DNA of 64,000 nucleotides, taken from positions 31,775-95,774 of the forward strand of contig NZ_DGIR01000057.1 in NCBI RefSeq assembly GCF_002386445.1, given 5' to 3'. This document shows positions 17,409-25,306 of the stretch, one piece after another. Every line of letters begins with the position of its first letter. Position 1 is the stretch's first letter. The notes under the pieces are model-generated. The model saw only the letters and a program-made list of their open reading frames with translations. It was not told where the DNA came from and ran no database searches. The position numbers and the translations under genes were made by a program. This DNA is from Pseudomonas sp. UBA4617 (GTDB taxonomy: Bacteria > Pseudomonadota > Gammaproteobacteria > Pseudomonadales > Pseudomonadaceae).

Positions 17409-17873
17409 ATGCACTGTCCCTTTTGCGGTGCCAACGACACCAAGGTCATTGATTCTCGCCTCGTCGCCGAGGGCGAGCAGGTGCGCCGCCGCCGCGAATG
17501 CGTGGCCTGTGGCGAGCGCTTCACCACCTTCGAAACGGCCGAACTGGTACTGCCCCGGCTGATCAAGCAGGACGGCACGCGCCAGCCTTTCGACGAAGAA
17601 AAACTGCGCGCCGGCATGCAACGGGCCCTGGAAAAGCGCCCGGTGAGCGTCGAGCGCCTGGAAGCAGCGCTGGCCCACATCAAGAGCCGTCTGCGCGCCA
17701 CCGGCGAGCGGGAAGTCAAGTCGCTGGTGGTCGGTGAAATGGTCATGGCCGAACTGCGCAAGCTTGACGAAGTGGCCTATATCCGCTTTGCCTCGGTTTA
17801 CCGGCGCTTCCAGGACCTCGACGAGTTCCGCGAAGAAATCGACCGCCTGGCACGTGAGCCGGCCAAAGAGTGA
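17409..17873 (+). CDS. nrdR: Transcriptional repressor NrdR
   Basis: 154 residues. The N-terminal zinc ribbon has two CxxC pairs: CPFC at residues 3-6, and CVACGERFTTFE near 31. An ATP-cone domain follows (LIKQDGTRQPFDEEKLRAGM). NrdR senses ATP/dATP and represses ribonucleotide reductase operons. Clustering with ribD is the classic arrangement in proteobacteria. The stop overlaps the ribD start region. Confidence 0.97.
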   Translation: MHCPFCGANDTKVIDSRLVAEGEQVRRRRECVACGERFTTFETAELVLPRLIKQDGTRQPFDEEKLRAGMQRALEKRPVSVERLEAALAHIKSRLRATGEREVKSLVVGEMVMAELRKLDEVAYIRFASVYRRFQDLDEFREEIDRLAREPAKE

Positions 17874-17875
17874 GC

Positions 17876-19006
17876 ATGCCCAGCCAGACTGCCATCCTCG
17901 ATGCCCACTACATGGCCCGCGCGCTGCAATTGGCGCGCCAGGGCCTGTACAGCACCCACCCGAACCCGCGTGTCGGCTGCGTGATCGTGCGCGATGGCGA
18001 AGTGGTTGGCGAAGGCTGGCACGTACGCGCCGGCGAGCCGCATGCCGAGGTGCATGCCTTGCGCCAGGCCGGTGAGCGTGCCCGTGGTGCCTGTGCCTAC
18101 GTCACCCTGGAGCCGTGCAGCCACCATGGCCGCACGCCGCCGTGCGCCGAAGCGCTGGTCAAGGCCGGCGTGGCGCGAGTGGTCGCCGCCATGCAGGATC
18201 CTAACCCGCAAGTGGCGGGGCAAGGTCTGCGGCGCCTGGCCGAGGCCGGTATCGAAGTGGCCAGCGGGGTGCTCGAGGGCGAGGCCCGCGCGCTCAACCC
18301 GGGCTTCCTCAAGCGCATGGAACATGGCCTGCCGTTCGTTCGCGCCAAACTGGCGATGAGCCTGGACGGCCGCACGGCCATGGCCAGCGGTGAAAGCCAG
18401 TGGATCACCGGCCGGGCCGCGCGTTCGGCCGTGCAGCGTCTGCGCGCCCGGTCCAGCGTGGTGCTGACCAGCGCCGCCAGCGTGCTGGCCGACAATGCGC
18501 GGATGACCGTGCGCGGCGCCGAGCTGGGCCTGGATGCTGAAAGCACCGCGCTGGCGCTCAGCCGTGCACCGCTGCGCGTGCTGGTCGATGGCCGCCTGCG
18601 CCTGCCGCTGGACGCGCCGTTCTTCCAGGCCGGCCCGGCCCTGGTGGTGAGCGCTGTCGCGGATGACCCGCGGTATGCCGCTGCCGGCCACGAACTGCTC
18701 AGCCTGCAGGGCGATAATGGCCAGGTCGACCTGCCTGCGCTGCTGCAGGCCCTGGCCGCCCGTGGCGTCAACGAAATTCTGCTGGAGGCCGGTGCCGGCC
18801 TGGTGGGTGCCTTTGCCCGGCAGGGCCTGATCGACGAGTACCAGTTGTTCGTCGCTGGCACCTTCCTAGGCAGTCATGCCCGCCCGCTGCTGGACTGGCC
18901 ACTGGACAAGATGAGCGAAGCGCCGCGGCTGAAAATTACCGGAATGCGCGCAGTGGGCGATGACTGGCTGGTCACGGCCGTCCCCCTGCCGGCGCCCGGC
19001 GTATAA
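17876..19006 (+). CDS. ribD: Riboflavin biosynthesis bifunctional deaminase-reductase RibD
   Basis: 376 residues. The deaminase domain has HAE (AGEPHAEVHAL) and the zinc site LEPCSHHGRTPPCAEAL; the reductase domain runs from about residue 148 (RAKLAMSLDGRTAMASGESQ). It converts the GTP cyclohydrolase II product to 5-amino-6-ribitylaminouracil phosphate. The start may be ATG 17876 or GTG 17870, the latter overlapping the nrdR stop as GTGA. A TATAAT near the end of the gene (19002-19007) could give ribC extra transcription. Confidence 0.96.
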   Translation: MPSQTAILDAHYMARALQLARQGLYSTHPNPRVGCVIVRDGEVVGEGWHVRAGEPHAEVHALRQAGERARGACAYVTLEPCSHHGRTPPCAEALVKAGVARVVAAMQDPNPQVAGQGLRRLAEAGIEVASGVLEGEARALNPGFLKRMEHGLPFVRAKLAMSLDGRTAMASGESQWITGRAARSAVQRLRARSSVVLTSAASVLADNARMTVRGAELGLDAESTALALSRAPLRVLVDGRLRLPLDAPFFQAGPALVVSAVADDPRYAAAGHELLSLQGDNGQVDLPALLQALAARGVNEILLEAGAGLVGAFARQGLIDEYQLFVAGTFLGSHARPLLDWPLDKMSEAPRLKITGMRAVGDDWLVTAVPLPAPGV

Positions 19007-19048
19007 TGCCCGGCTTGCCCTGCGCAAACCGTTTCTGAGGAAGACCCA

Positions 19049-19714
19049 ATGTTCACCGGCATCATCGAATCCATCGGCACCATCCGCAGCCTCACCCCCA
19101 AGGGTGGCGACGTGCGCGTCTACGTCGAGACCGGCAAGCTCGACCTGGGTGACGTCAAGCTCGGCGACAGCATCGCCGTCAATGGCGTGTGCCTGACGGC
19201 CGTCGAATTGCCGGGCGACGGCTTCTGGGCCGACGTCAGCGTCGAAACTCTCAAGCGTACCGCCTTCATCGACCTCAGGAGTGGCAGCAAGGTCAACCTG
19301 GAAAAGGCCCTGACCGCCACCACTCGTCTGGGCGGGCACCTAGTCAGCGGCCACGTCGACGGGGTTGGCGAAATCATCTCGCGCAGCGATAACGCCCGCG
19401 CCATCCAGTTCCGCGTGCGTGCACCAAAGGAACTGGCCAAGTACATCGCCCACAAGGGTTCGATTACCGTCGACGGCACCAGCCTGACGGTCAATGAGGT
19501 CAATGGCGCCGAGTTCGAGCTGACCATTGTCCCGCACACCCTGTCCGAAACCATCATGGCCGACTACCGCGCAGGGCGTCGGGTCAACCTTGAGGTCGAC
19601 TTGCTGGCCCGTTACCTGGAGCGCTTGCTGCTGGGTGACAAGGCCGCCGAACCGAGCAAGGGCAGTGGCATTACCGAAAGCTTCCTGGCCGCCAACGGCT
19701 TCTTGAAATCCTGA
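19049..19714 (+). CDS. ribC: Riboflavin synthase alpha subunit
   Basis: 221 residues with the two lumazine-binding repeats: MFTGIIESIGTIRSL at the start with GDSIAVNGVCLTAV, and the second copy with KGSITVDGTSLTVNEV near residue 137. It dismutates two 6,7-dimethyl-8-ribityllumazine molecules to riboflavin. AGGAAG precedes the ATG. The gene is called ribE in some systems. It is followed by ribBA and ribH. Confidence 0.96.
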   Translation: MFTGIIESIGTIRSLTPKGGDVRVYVETGKLDLGDVKLGDSIAVNGVCLTAVELPGDGFWADVSVETLKRTAFIDLRSGSKVNLEKALTATTRLGGHLVSGHVDGVGEIISRSDNARAIQFRVRAPKELAKYIAHKGSITVDGTSLTVNEVNGAEFELTIVPHTLSETIMADYRAGRRVNLEVDLLARYLERLLLGDKAAEPSKGSGITESFLAANGFLKS

Positions 19715-19732
19715 TTGAGAAGGGGGTGCCGC

Positions 19733-20824
19733 GTGGCGCTCAACAGCATCGAAGAACTGGTCGAAGACATCCGCCAGGGCAAAATGGTCATCCTCATGGA
19801 TGACGAAGACCGCGAGAACGAAGGCGACATCATCATGGCCGCCGAGTGCTGTCTGCCTGAGCACATCAACTTCATGGCCAAGCACGCCCGCGGCCTGATC
19901 TGCATGCCGATGACCCGCGAGCGTTGCGAAACGCTGAAGCTGCCGCTGATGGCGCCGCGCAACGGCTCGGGCTTCGGCACCAAGTTCACCGTGTCGATCG
20001 AAGCCGCCGAAGGCGTTACCACCGGCATTTCCGCCGCCGACCGAGCGCGTACCGTGCAGGCCGCCGCTGCCAAGGACGCCAAGGCCGAAGACATCGTCAG
20101 CCCTGGCCACATCTTCCCGCTGATGGCCCAGCCCGGCGGCACCCTGGCCCGCGCCGGCCATACCGAGGCGGCCTGCGACCTGGCGCGCATGGCCGGTTTC
20201 GAGCCGAGCGGGGTGATCTGCGAAGTGATGAACGACGACGGCACCATGTCGCGCCGCGCCGAGCTGGAAGTGTTCGCCGCCGAACACGGCCTGAAGATCG
20301 GCACCATCGCCGACCTGATCCACTACCGCATGATCCACGAGCGCACCGTGCAGCGCGTTTCCGAGCAACTGATCGAGAGCGAGCTGGGCGAATTCAACCT
20401 GGTCACCTACCGTGACGCGGTCGAAGGTGATGTGCACATGGCCCTGACCCTGGGCAAGATCTGCGCCGAAGAGCCAACCCTGGTGCGCGTGCACAACATG
20501 GACCCGCTACGCGACCTGCTGCTGGTCAAGCAGCCGGGGCGCTGGAGCCTGCGCGCCGCCATGGCTGCCGTGGCCGAGGCCGGCAGCGGCGTGGTACTGC
20601 TGCTGGGCCACCCGCTGGATGGCGACGTGCTGCTGGCACACATCCGCGAAAGCGCTGGCGAAGCGCCGGTCAAGGCACCGACCACCTACAGCACCGTGGG
20701 TGCCGGTTCGCAGATCCTGCGCGACCTGGGTGTGCGCAAGATGCGCCTGATGAGTTCGCCGATGAAGTTCAACGCGATATCCGGATTCGATCTGGAAGTT
20801 GTAGAATACGTGCCCTCCGAGTGA
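19733..20824 (+). CDS. ribBA: DHBP synthase fused to a degenerate GTP cyclohydrolase II domain (RibBA/RibBX)
   Basis: 363 residues. The N-terminal half is an intact 3,4-dihydroxy-2-butanone-4-phosphate synthase (MDDEDRENEGDIIMAAE near 19, GHTEAACDLARMAGF near 142). The C-terminal half is related to GTP cyclohydrolase II, but where active enzymes have RVHSECxTGD...CDCG it reads RVHNMDPLRDLLLV, so the three zinc cysteines are missing. It therefore probably has only DHBP synthase activity, and the separate ribA at 24250 supplies the cyclohydrolase. The GTG at 19733 has AAGGGGG upstream; a TTG at 19715 is possible. Confidence 0.93.
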   Translation: MALNSIEELVEDIRQGKMVILMDDEDRENEGDIIMAAECCLPEHINFMAKHARGLICMPMTRERCETLKLPLMAPRNGSGFGTKFTVSIEAAEGVTTGISAADRARTVQAAAAKDAKAEDIVSPGHIFPLMAQPGGTLARAGHTEAACDLARMAGFEPSGVICEVMNDDGTMSRRAELEVFAAEHGLKIGTIADLIHYRMIHERTVQRVSEQLIESELGEFNLVTYRDAVEGDVHMALTLGKICAEEPTLVRVHNMDPLRDLLLVKQPGRWSLRAAMAAVAEAGSGVVLLLGHPLDGDVLLAHIRESAGEAPVKAPTTYSTVGAGSQILRDLGVRKMRLMSSPMKFNAISGFDLEVVEYVPSE

Positions 20825-20870
20825 CTTGAGGCGGCAAATGCGCCGTCCAGCTCGAGTCCATACCCCTGTC

Positions 20871-20892
20871 GAGGCCGCCAGCAAGCGGCCTC
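20871..20892. other. Hairpin between ribBA and ribH
   Basis: GAGGCCGC-CAGCAA-GCGGCCTC, a perfect 8-bp stem 24 bases before the ribH start and without a T tract. It may be a processing or stability element in the rib transcript. Confidence 0.45.
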
Positions 20893-20916
20893 GCTCTTGA
20901 AGATGAGAATATCGGA

Positions 20917-21393
20917 ATGACCCTGAAGACCATCGAAGGTACCTTCATCGCCCCCAAAGGTCGCTATGCTTTGGTGGTTGGCCGCTTCAACAGCTTCGTC
21001 GTCGAAAGCCTGGTAAGCGGTGCCGTTGATGCCCTGGTACGCCACGGTGTCAGCGAAAGCGACATCACCATCATCCGTGCCCCGGGTGCGTTCGAAATCC
21101 CGCTGGTGGCACAGAAAGTCGCCCAGCAAGGTGCCTACGACGCGATCATCGCCCTCGGCGCAGTGATCCGTGGCGGTACCCCGCACTTCGAATACGTGGC
21201 GGGCGAATGCACCAAGGGCCTGGCCCAGGTGTCCATGGAGTTCGGTGTTCCGGTGGCCTTCGGCGTGCTGACCGTCGACTCCATCGAGCAAGCCATCGAG
21301 CGTTCCGGCACCAAGGCCGGCAACAAAGGTGCTGAAGCTGCCCTGTCCGCTCTGGAAATGGTCAGCCTGCTGGCGCAGTTGGAGGCCAAGTGA
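20917..21393 (+). CDS. ribH: 6,7-dimethyl-8-ribityllumazine synthase
   Basis: 158 residues. Family motifs: ALVVGRFNSFVVESLVSGA near 18, RAPGAFEIPLVAQKVA near 55, ALGAVIRGGTPHFEYVAGEC near 80 with the catalytic histidine, and FGVLTVDSIEQAIER near 114. It condenses the RibB and RibD products to the lumazine. The stop overlaps the nusB GTG start, so both are translationally coupled. Confidence 0.97.
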   Translation: MTLKTIEGTFIAPKGRYALVVGRFNSFVVESLVSGAVDALVRHGVSESDITIIRAPGAFEIPLVAQKVAQQGAYDAIIALGAVIRGGTPHFEYVAGECTKGLAQVSMEFGVPVAFGVLTVDSIEQAIERSGTKAGNKGAEAALSALEMVSLLAQLEAK

Positions 21394-21890
21394 TTAGCGA
21401 CGAAAGCGATCGTTTCAACCCGCGCGATCCAAAACCTGCGGATGCCGGCAAGCCGTCGAAGAGCGCCAAGCGTCGCGAAGCCCGCAAGCTCGCGACCCAG
21501 GCGCTGTACCAGTGGCACATGGCGCAGCATTCGCTGAACGAGATCGAAGCGCAATTTCGGGTCGATAACGATTTTTCCGATGTTGATGGCGCCTACTTCC
21601 GCGAGATCCTGCATGGGGTCCCGGCGATCAAGAGCGACATCGACAACGCCCTGAAGCCATGCCTGGACCTGCCACTGGACGAACTTGATCCGGTCGAGCT
21701 GGCCGTGCTGCGCCTGTCCACCTGGGAGTTCATCAAGCGCGTCGACGTACCGTACCGCGTAGTGATCAACGAGGGTGTCGAGCTGGCCAAGGTCTTCGGT
21801 GCCACCGACGGCCACAAGTTTGTCAACGGTGTGCTGGACAAGCTGGCGCCGAACCTGCGCGAAGCAGAAGTCAAGGCGAACAAGCGCTGA
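21390..21890 (+). CDS. nusB: Transcription antitermination factor NusB
   Basis: 166 residues with an N-terminal Pro/Lys-rich extension, then the NusB fold from SAKRREARKLATQALYQW. VPYRVVINEGVELAKVFG and HKFVNGVLDKLAP at the end are family hallmarks. It joins the NusA/B/E/G complex on boxA of ribosomal RNA operons. It starts with GTG overlapping the ribH stop by 4 bases. Confidence 0.97.
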   Translation: MISDESDRFNPRDPKPADAGKPSKSAKRREARKLATQALYQWHMAQHSLNEIEAQFRVDNDFSDVDGAYFREILHGVPAIKSDIDNALKPCLDLPLDELDPVELAVLRLSTWEFIKRVDVPYRVVINEGVELAKVFGATDGHKFVNGVLDKLAPNLREAEVKANKR

Positions 21891-21908
21891 TCCTGGCGCA
21901 GCTAGCCC

Positions 21909-22877
21909 ATGGGTGAGTTCGAACTGATCAACCATTACTTCGCCGCCGCGCCTTGCGCGCAAGGTGGCGAGGGCGTGGCCCTGGGTATCGGCGACGACTG
22001 TGCCCTGCTGGACCTGCCCCCTGGCGAGCAACTGGCAGTGTCCACCGACACCCTGGTCGCCGGCGTGCATTTCCCCGCGGTGTGCGATCCGCTTCTGTTG
22101 GGGCAGCGGTCGTTGGCCGTGGCGGCCAGTGACCTGGCGGCCATGGGCGCGACTGCCATAGGCTTCACCCTTGCGCTGACCTTGCCCGACGTCGGCCCAG
22201 AGTGGCTCGAGGCTTACGCCAACGGCCTCAGCCGCATGGCCCATCGTTGCCGCATGAGTCTGATCGGCGGCGACACCACTCGGGGCCCGTTGAGCATAAC
22301 CGTTACCGTGTTCGGCCGTGTGCCCGTCGGCCAGGCCTTGCGCCGTAGTGGCGCGCGGCCAGGCGACCTGCTGTGTGTGGGCGGTTCGCTGGGCAAGGCT
22401 GCCGGTGCTTTGCCGCTGGTGCTGGGTGAGCGACAGGCGCCTGCCGAGCAGGCCAAGCCGCTGCTGCGTCATTACTGGGCGCCGATGCCGCAGTTGACCC
22501 TCGGCACGTGGCTGCGAGGCCGCGCGACGGCTGCGCTGGATATCTCCGACGGCCTGCTCGCCGATTGTGGCCACATCGCCAAGGCGTCCGGGGTCGCCAT
22601 CGAGGTGAACCTGGCCCAGGTACCAGTGTCTGCTGATGTGGAGGCGCTACTGGGGCGCGAGGCCGCACTGCAGGCGGCGCTTAGCGGAGGCGATGATTAC
22701 GTGCTGGCCTTTACCTTGCCGCGTGAAGCACTTGCACCCCTGACGAGCCTGGGTTTCATCGAAGTGCATGTCATTGGCCGCGTGGTCGAAGGACAGGGCG
22801 TGACCTTGCGCGACGCGCGAGGCCGGGACATCACCCCCGCGCAACGCGGCTACCAACATTTCAGGGAGACACCGTGA
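21909..22877 (+). CDS. thiL: Thiamine-monophosphate kinase
   Basis: 322 residues. The N-terminal GEFELINHYFA, the ATP/Mg site GIGDDCALLDLP (about 30), STDTLVAGVHFP and LIGGDTTRGPLSI are typical of ThiL. ALDISDGLLADCGHIAKAS lies near 215. It makes thiamine diphosphate from thiamine monophosphate. It overlaps pgpA by 4 bases (GTGA). Confidence 0.96.
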   Translation: MGEFELINHYFAAAPCAQGGEGVALGIGDDCALLDLPPGEQLAVSTDTLVAGVHFPAVCDPLLLGQRSLAVAASDLAAMGATAIGFTLALTLPDVGPEWLEAYANGLSRMAHRCRMSLIGGDTTRGPLSITVTVFGRVPVGQALRRSGARPGDLLCVGGSLGKAAGALPLVLGERQAPAEQAKPLLRHYWAPMPQLTLGTWLRGRATAALDISDGLLADCGHIAKASGVAIEVNLAQVPVSADVEALLGREAALQAALSGGDDYVLAFTLPREALAPLTSLGFIEVHVIGRVVEGQGVTLRDARGRDITPAQRGYQHFRETP

Positions 22878-23377
22878 CCGATCACCCCAACCAGGTGCCT
22901 GCGGAGTTCGTTCCGCCTTCGGTCTGGCGCAACCCCTGGCATTTCATCGCCTTCGGCTTCGGCTCCGGCACTTTGCCCAAGGCCCCGGGGACCTGGGGCT
23001 CGCTGGTCGCCATTCCGTTCATCCCGCTATGGCAAATGCTGCCTGACTGGGGCTACTGGCTGCTGCTCGGCGTGAGCATGCTGTTTGGCTTCTGGTTGTG
23101 CGGCAAGGTCGCCAATGACTTGCGTGTGCATGACCATGAAGGCATCGTCTGGGATGAAATCGTCGGCATGTGGATAACCCTCTGGCTGGTGCCGGAGGGC
23201 TGGCAGTGGCTGCTGGCGGGGTTCCTGATGTTCCGCTTCTTCGACATCCTCAAGCCGTGGCCGATCCGCTGGATCGACCGCCATGTGCATGGGGGTGTCG
23301 GGATCATGCTCGACGATATCCTGGCTGGTGTGTTCGCCTGGCTGGGCATGCAGGTGTTGGTGTGGGCGTTCGCCTGA
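22874..23377 (+). CDS. pgpA: Phosphatidylglycerophosphatase A
   Basis: 167-residue membrane phosphatase of phosphatidylglycerol synthesis. The PgpA signature GFGSGTLPKAPGTWGSLVAIP lies near residues 34-54, and VWDEIVGMWITLW near 95. The last helix is LDDILAGVFAWLGMQVLVWA. GTG start in the thiL stop. The end overlaps the probable start of the next gene. Confidence 0.95.
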   Translation: MTDHPNQVPAEFVPPSVWRNPWHFIAFGFGSGTLPKAPGTWGSLVAIPFIPLWQMLPDWGYWLLLGVSMLFGFWLCGKVANDLRVHDHEGIVWDEIVGMWITLWLVPEGWQWLLAGFLMFRFFDILKPWPIRWIDRHVHGGVGIMLDDILAGVFAWLGMQVLVWAFA

Positions 23378-24126
23378 TTCAGCGGCATCTGAGGGCGCTA
23401 CTGCTGGGCATGCTGCTCAGCCTTGCCCCGTGGGCCGCCGCTGCCGAAGGCCTGCCCAGGCAAATCCACCTGGTCAGCGAAACATGGCTCGATTACACCA
23501 ACGCCAACGGTACCGGGTTGGCCTGGGATGTCCTGCGCAAGGTGTTCGAGCCGGCCGGGGTCAAGGTGGCGATCCAGAGCGCACCCTACAGTCGTGCGGT
23601 GGGCCTGGTCAAACGTGGCGAAGCGGATGCCTGGGTGGGCTCGTACAAGGAAGAGGACGCCGACAACCTGTATCCGCGCTGGCACTTCGACATGGACCAC
23701 ATCTACGCCTTGGGCCTGGCCAGCAAACCCGTGCCTACCCGGGACACTATCGGCCAGTACCGTCTGGTCTGGGTGCGTGGCTACAATTTCGGCCGTTACT
23801 TGCCCAATGTGCGCGATGCCCGGGAAGTGCAACGTCGCGAAGGCATCCTGCCGATGCTCGAACATGATCGGGTGGACTTCTATATCGATGCGCGGACCGA
23901 GGTCGATCACGTGCTCGGCCAGACCTCCCAACCCGAGCGTTTCCGCCGTGCCCATGTCGCCGAACTGCCGTTGTACCTGGCCTTCGCCCGCAACGACCGG
24001 GCCAAGGCCCTGCGTGATCTGTTCGACAAGCGGATGGCCGAGCTGGTACGCCGTGGCGAACTGAAGCCGATTTTCGAACACTGGCAACAGCCGTATCCGT
24101 TCACGTCGGGCAGCAAACCACAATAA
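23362..24126 (+). CDS. Periplasmic solute-binding protein, family 3 (SBP_bac_3)
   Basis: About 254 residues. Starting from GTG 23362 it has a convincing signal peptide (RLIQRHLRALLLGMLLSLAP then WAAAAEG); the ATG at 23410 would lack the positive end. The mature part begins LPRQIHLVSETWLDYTNANG and has GLAWDVLRKVFEPAGVKVAI, the bilobal binding-protein pattern. No ABC permease is adjacent, so it may be an orphan sensor-like or stand-alone binding protein. The ligand is unknown. The start is uncertain because it overlaps pgpA by 16 bases. Confidence 0.8.
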   Translation: MGVRLIQRHLRALLLGMLLSLAPWAAAAEGLPRQIHLVSETWLDYTNANGTGLAWDVLRKVFEPAGVKVAIQSAPYSRAVGLVKRGEADAWVGSYKEEDADNLYPRWHFDMDHIYALGLASKPVPTRDTIGQYRLVWVRGYNFGRYLPNVRDAREVQRREGILPMLEHDRVDFYIDARTEVDHVLGQTSQPERFRRAHVAELPLYLAFARNDRAKALRDLFDKRMAELVRRGELKPIFEHWQQPYPFTSGSKPQ

Positions 24127-24200
24127 GACCCGAAACTGTCAGCATCGAACTTTTCGATCTTACCCCACGGTATTCAGCCAGCGCACAGCCGCCAACCTGC

Positions 24201-24209
24201 TGATACAAT
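24201..24209 (+). promoter_or_regulatory. Candidate extended -10 promoter of ribA
   Basis: TGATACAAT, an extended -10 (TGn plus TACAAT), 40 bases before the GTG of ribA. No clear -35 is seen, which is usual for extended -10 promoters. Confidence 0.4.
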
Positions 24210-24249
24210 CGGCCCACTAGAAATTTCCTACTGATTTCAGGAGCACAAC

Positions 24250-24867
24250 GTGCCCGTCGTCTTTGTTGCCGCCTCTAAACTCCCGACTCCCTTCGCGACC
24301 TTCACCATGCATGGTTTCCTCGACGAAGCCACGGGGCGTGAGCATGTGGTGCTCAGCCTGGGTGACATCGCGGATGGCCAGCCGGTGCTGGGGCGCTTGC
24401 ACTCCGAGTGCCTGACCGGCGACGCCCTGTTCAGCCAGCGCTGTGACTGTGGCTCGCAACTGGAAGCGGCATTGCAGGCCATCGCCCGCGAAGGCCGTGG
24501 CGTGCTGCTGTACCTGCGCCAGGAAGGCCGGGGTATTGGCCTGCTGAACAAGATTCGTGCCTATGAACTGCAGGATGGTGGCGCCGATACCGTCGAAGCC
24601 AACGAGCGCCTGGGCTTTGCCGCCGACCAGCGCGACTATGCCATGTGCCTGCCGATGCTGGAGCATCTGGGCGTGAAGTCGCTGCGCCTGATGACCAACA
24701 ACCCGCGCAAGGTCAAAGCCCTGACCGACATGAACATCGTCGTCGCCGAGCGCGTGCCGCTGCACACCGGGCACAACCCGCACAACCGCTATTACCTGGC
24801 AACCAAGGCCGGCAAGCTCGGTCACATGCTGGGTAACGAGCACCAGGGCGAGGTGCCCCAGGCGTGA
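24250..24867 (+). CDS. ribA: GTP cyclohydrolase II
   Basis: 205 residues, the complete stand-alone enzyme. LHSECLTGDALFSQRCDCGS near 51 carries all three zinc cysteines missing from RibBA, LRQEGRGIGLLNKIRAY holds the catalytic region, and MTNNPRKVKAL is near 150. It opens riboflavin synthesis from GTP. GTG start with AGGAG upstream. The stop overlaps the next gene by 4 bases. Confidence 0.97.
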   Translation: MPVVFVAASKLPTPFATFTMHGFLDEATGREHVVLSLGDIADGQPVLGRLHSECLTGDALFSQRCDCGSQLEAALQAIAREGRGVLLYLRQEGRGIGLLNKIRAYELQDGGADTVEANERLGFAADQRDYAMCLPMLEHLGVKSLRLMTNNPRKVKALTDMNIVVAERVPLHTGHNPHNRYYLATKAGKLGHMLGNEHQGEVPQA

Positions 24868-25283
24868 CCCGCGCCGAGGTCAAGCGGCGCCTGGCGCTGG
24901 CCTGGTGGCAGTACCTGGCGGTGGGCCTGGTGCCGCTGCCGGTCATGGCCTGGGCCTTTGGCGGTGGTGATGCGCTGGTGCCGGTACTGGCCATGCCGCT
25001 GTTCATTGCCGGGGCGGCGACCATGTTCCTCAGCCTGCCGCGTTTTGCTGCCTACAAGCGCGCGCTGATTGCCACCTCGCAGGTACTTGGCACCGGTGAC
25101 GAACCCGCTGCCTGGATCGAGCTGGCACGTGTCCGGCGCCTGGCCATGCTGTATGCCTGCTTCCCGGCCTGGGTCGCTGCGCTGTCGGTGCTGGTCGGCC
25201 TTGAGGCGGTACCGCAGATTCTGCTGGCGTTGTCCACCGTGGTGGTGCTGTACCTCTACCGCATTCCGCGCCAGCTCGGCTGA
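24864..25283 (+). CDS. Small inner-membrane protein, unknown function
   Basis: 139 residues with about four hydrophobic segments (roughly 16-33, 39-57, 95-112 and 113-131) and a charged middle loop. It starts with GTG inside the ribA stop, so it is translationally coupled. I do not recognise a family. It converges on dxs. Confidence 0.7.
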   Translation: MTRAEVKRRLALAWWQYLAVGLVPLPVMAWAFGGGDALVPVLAMPLFIAGAATMFLSLPRFAAYKRALIATSQVLGTGDEPAAWIELARVRRLAMLYACFPAWVAALSVLVGLEAVPQILLALSTVVVLYLYRIPRQLG

Positions 25284-25306
25284 CTCCTGCTGCCTGGCCC
25301 GGCGGA

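Noticed and set aside
21135..22574. 479-codon minus frame across ribH, nusB and thiL
   Set aside because: It spans three well-supported genes and has no family features.
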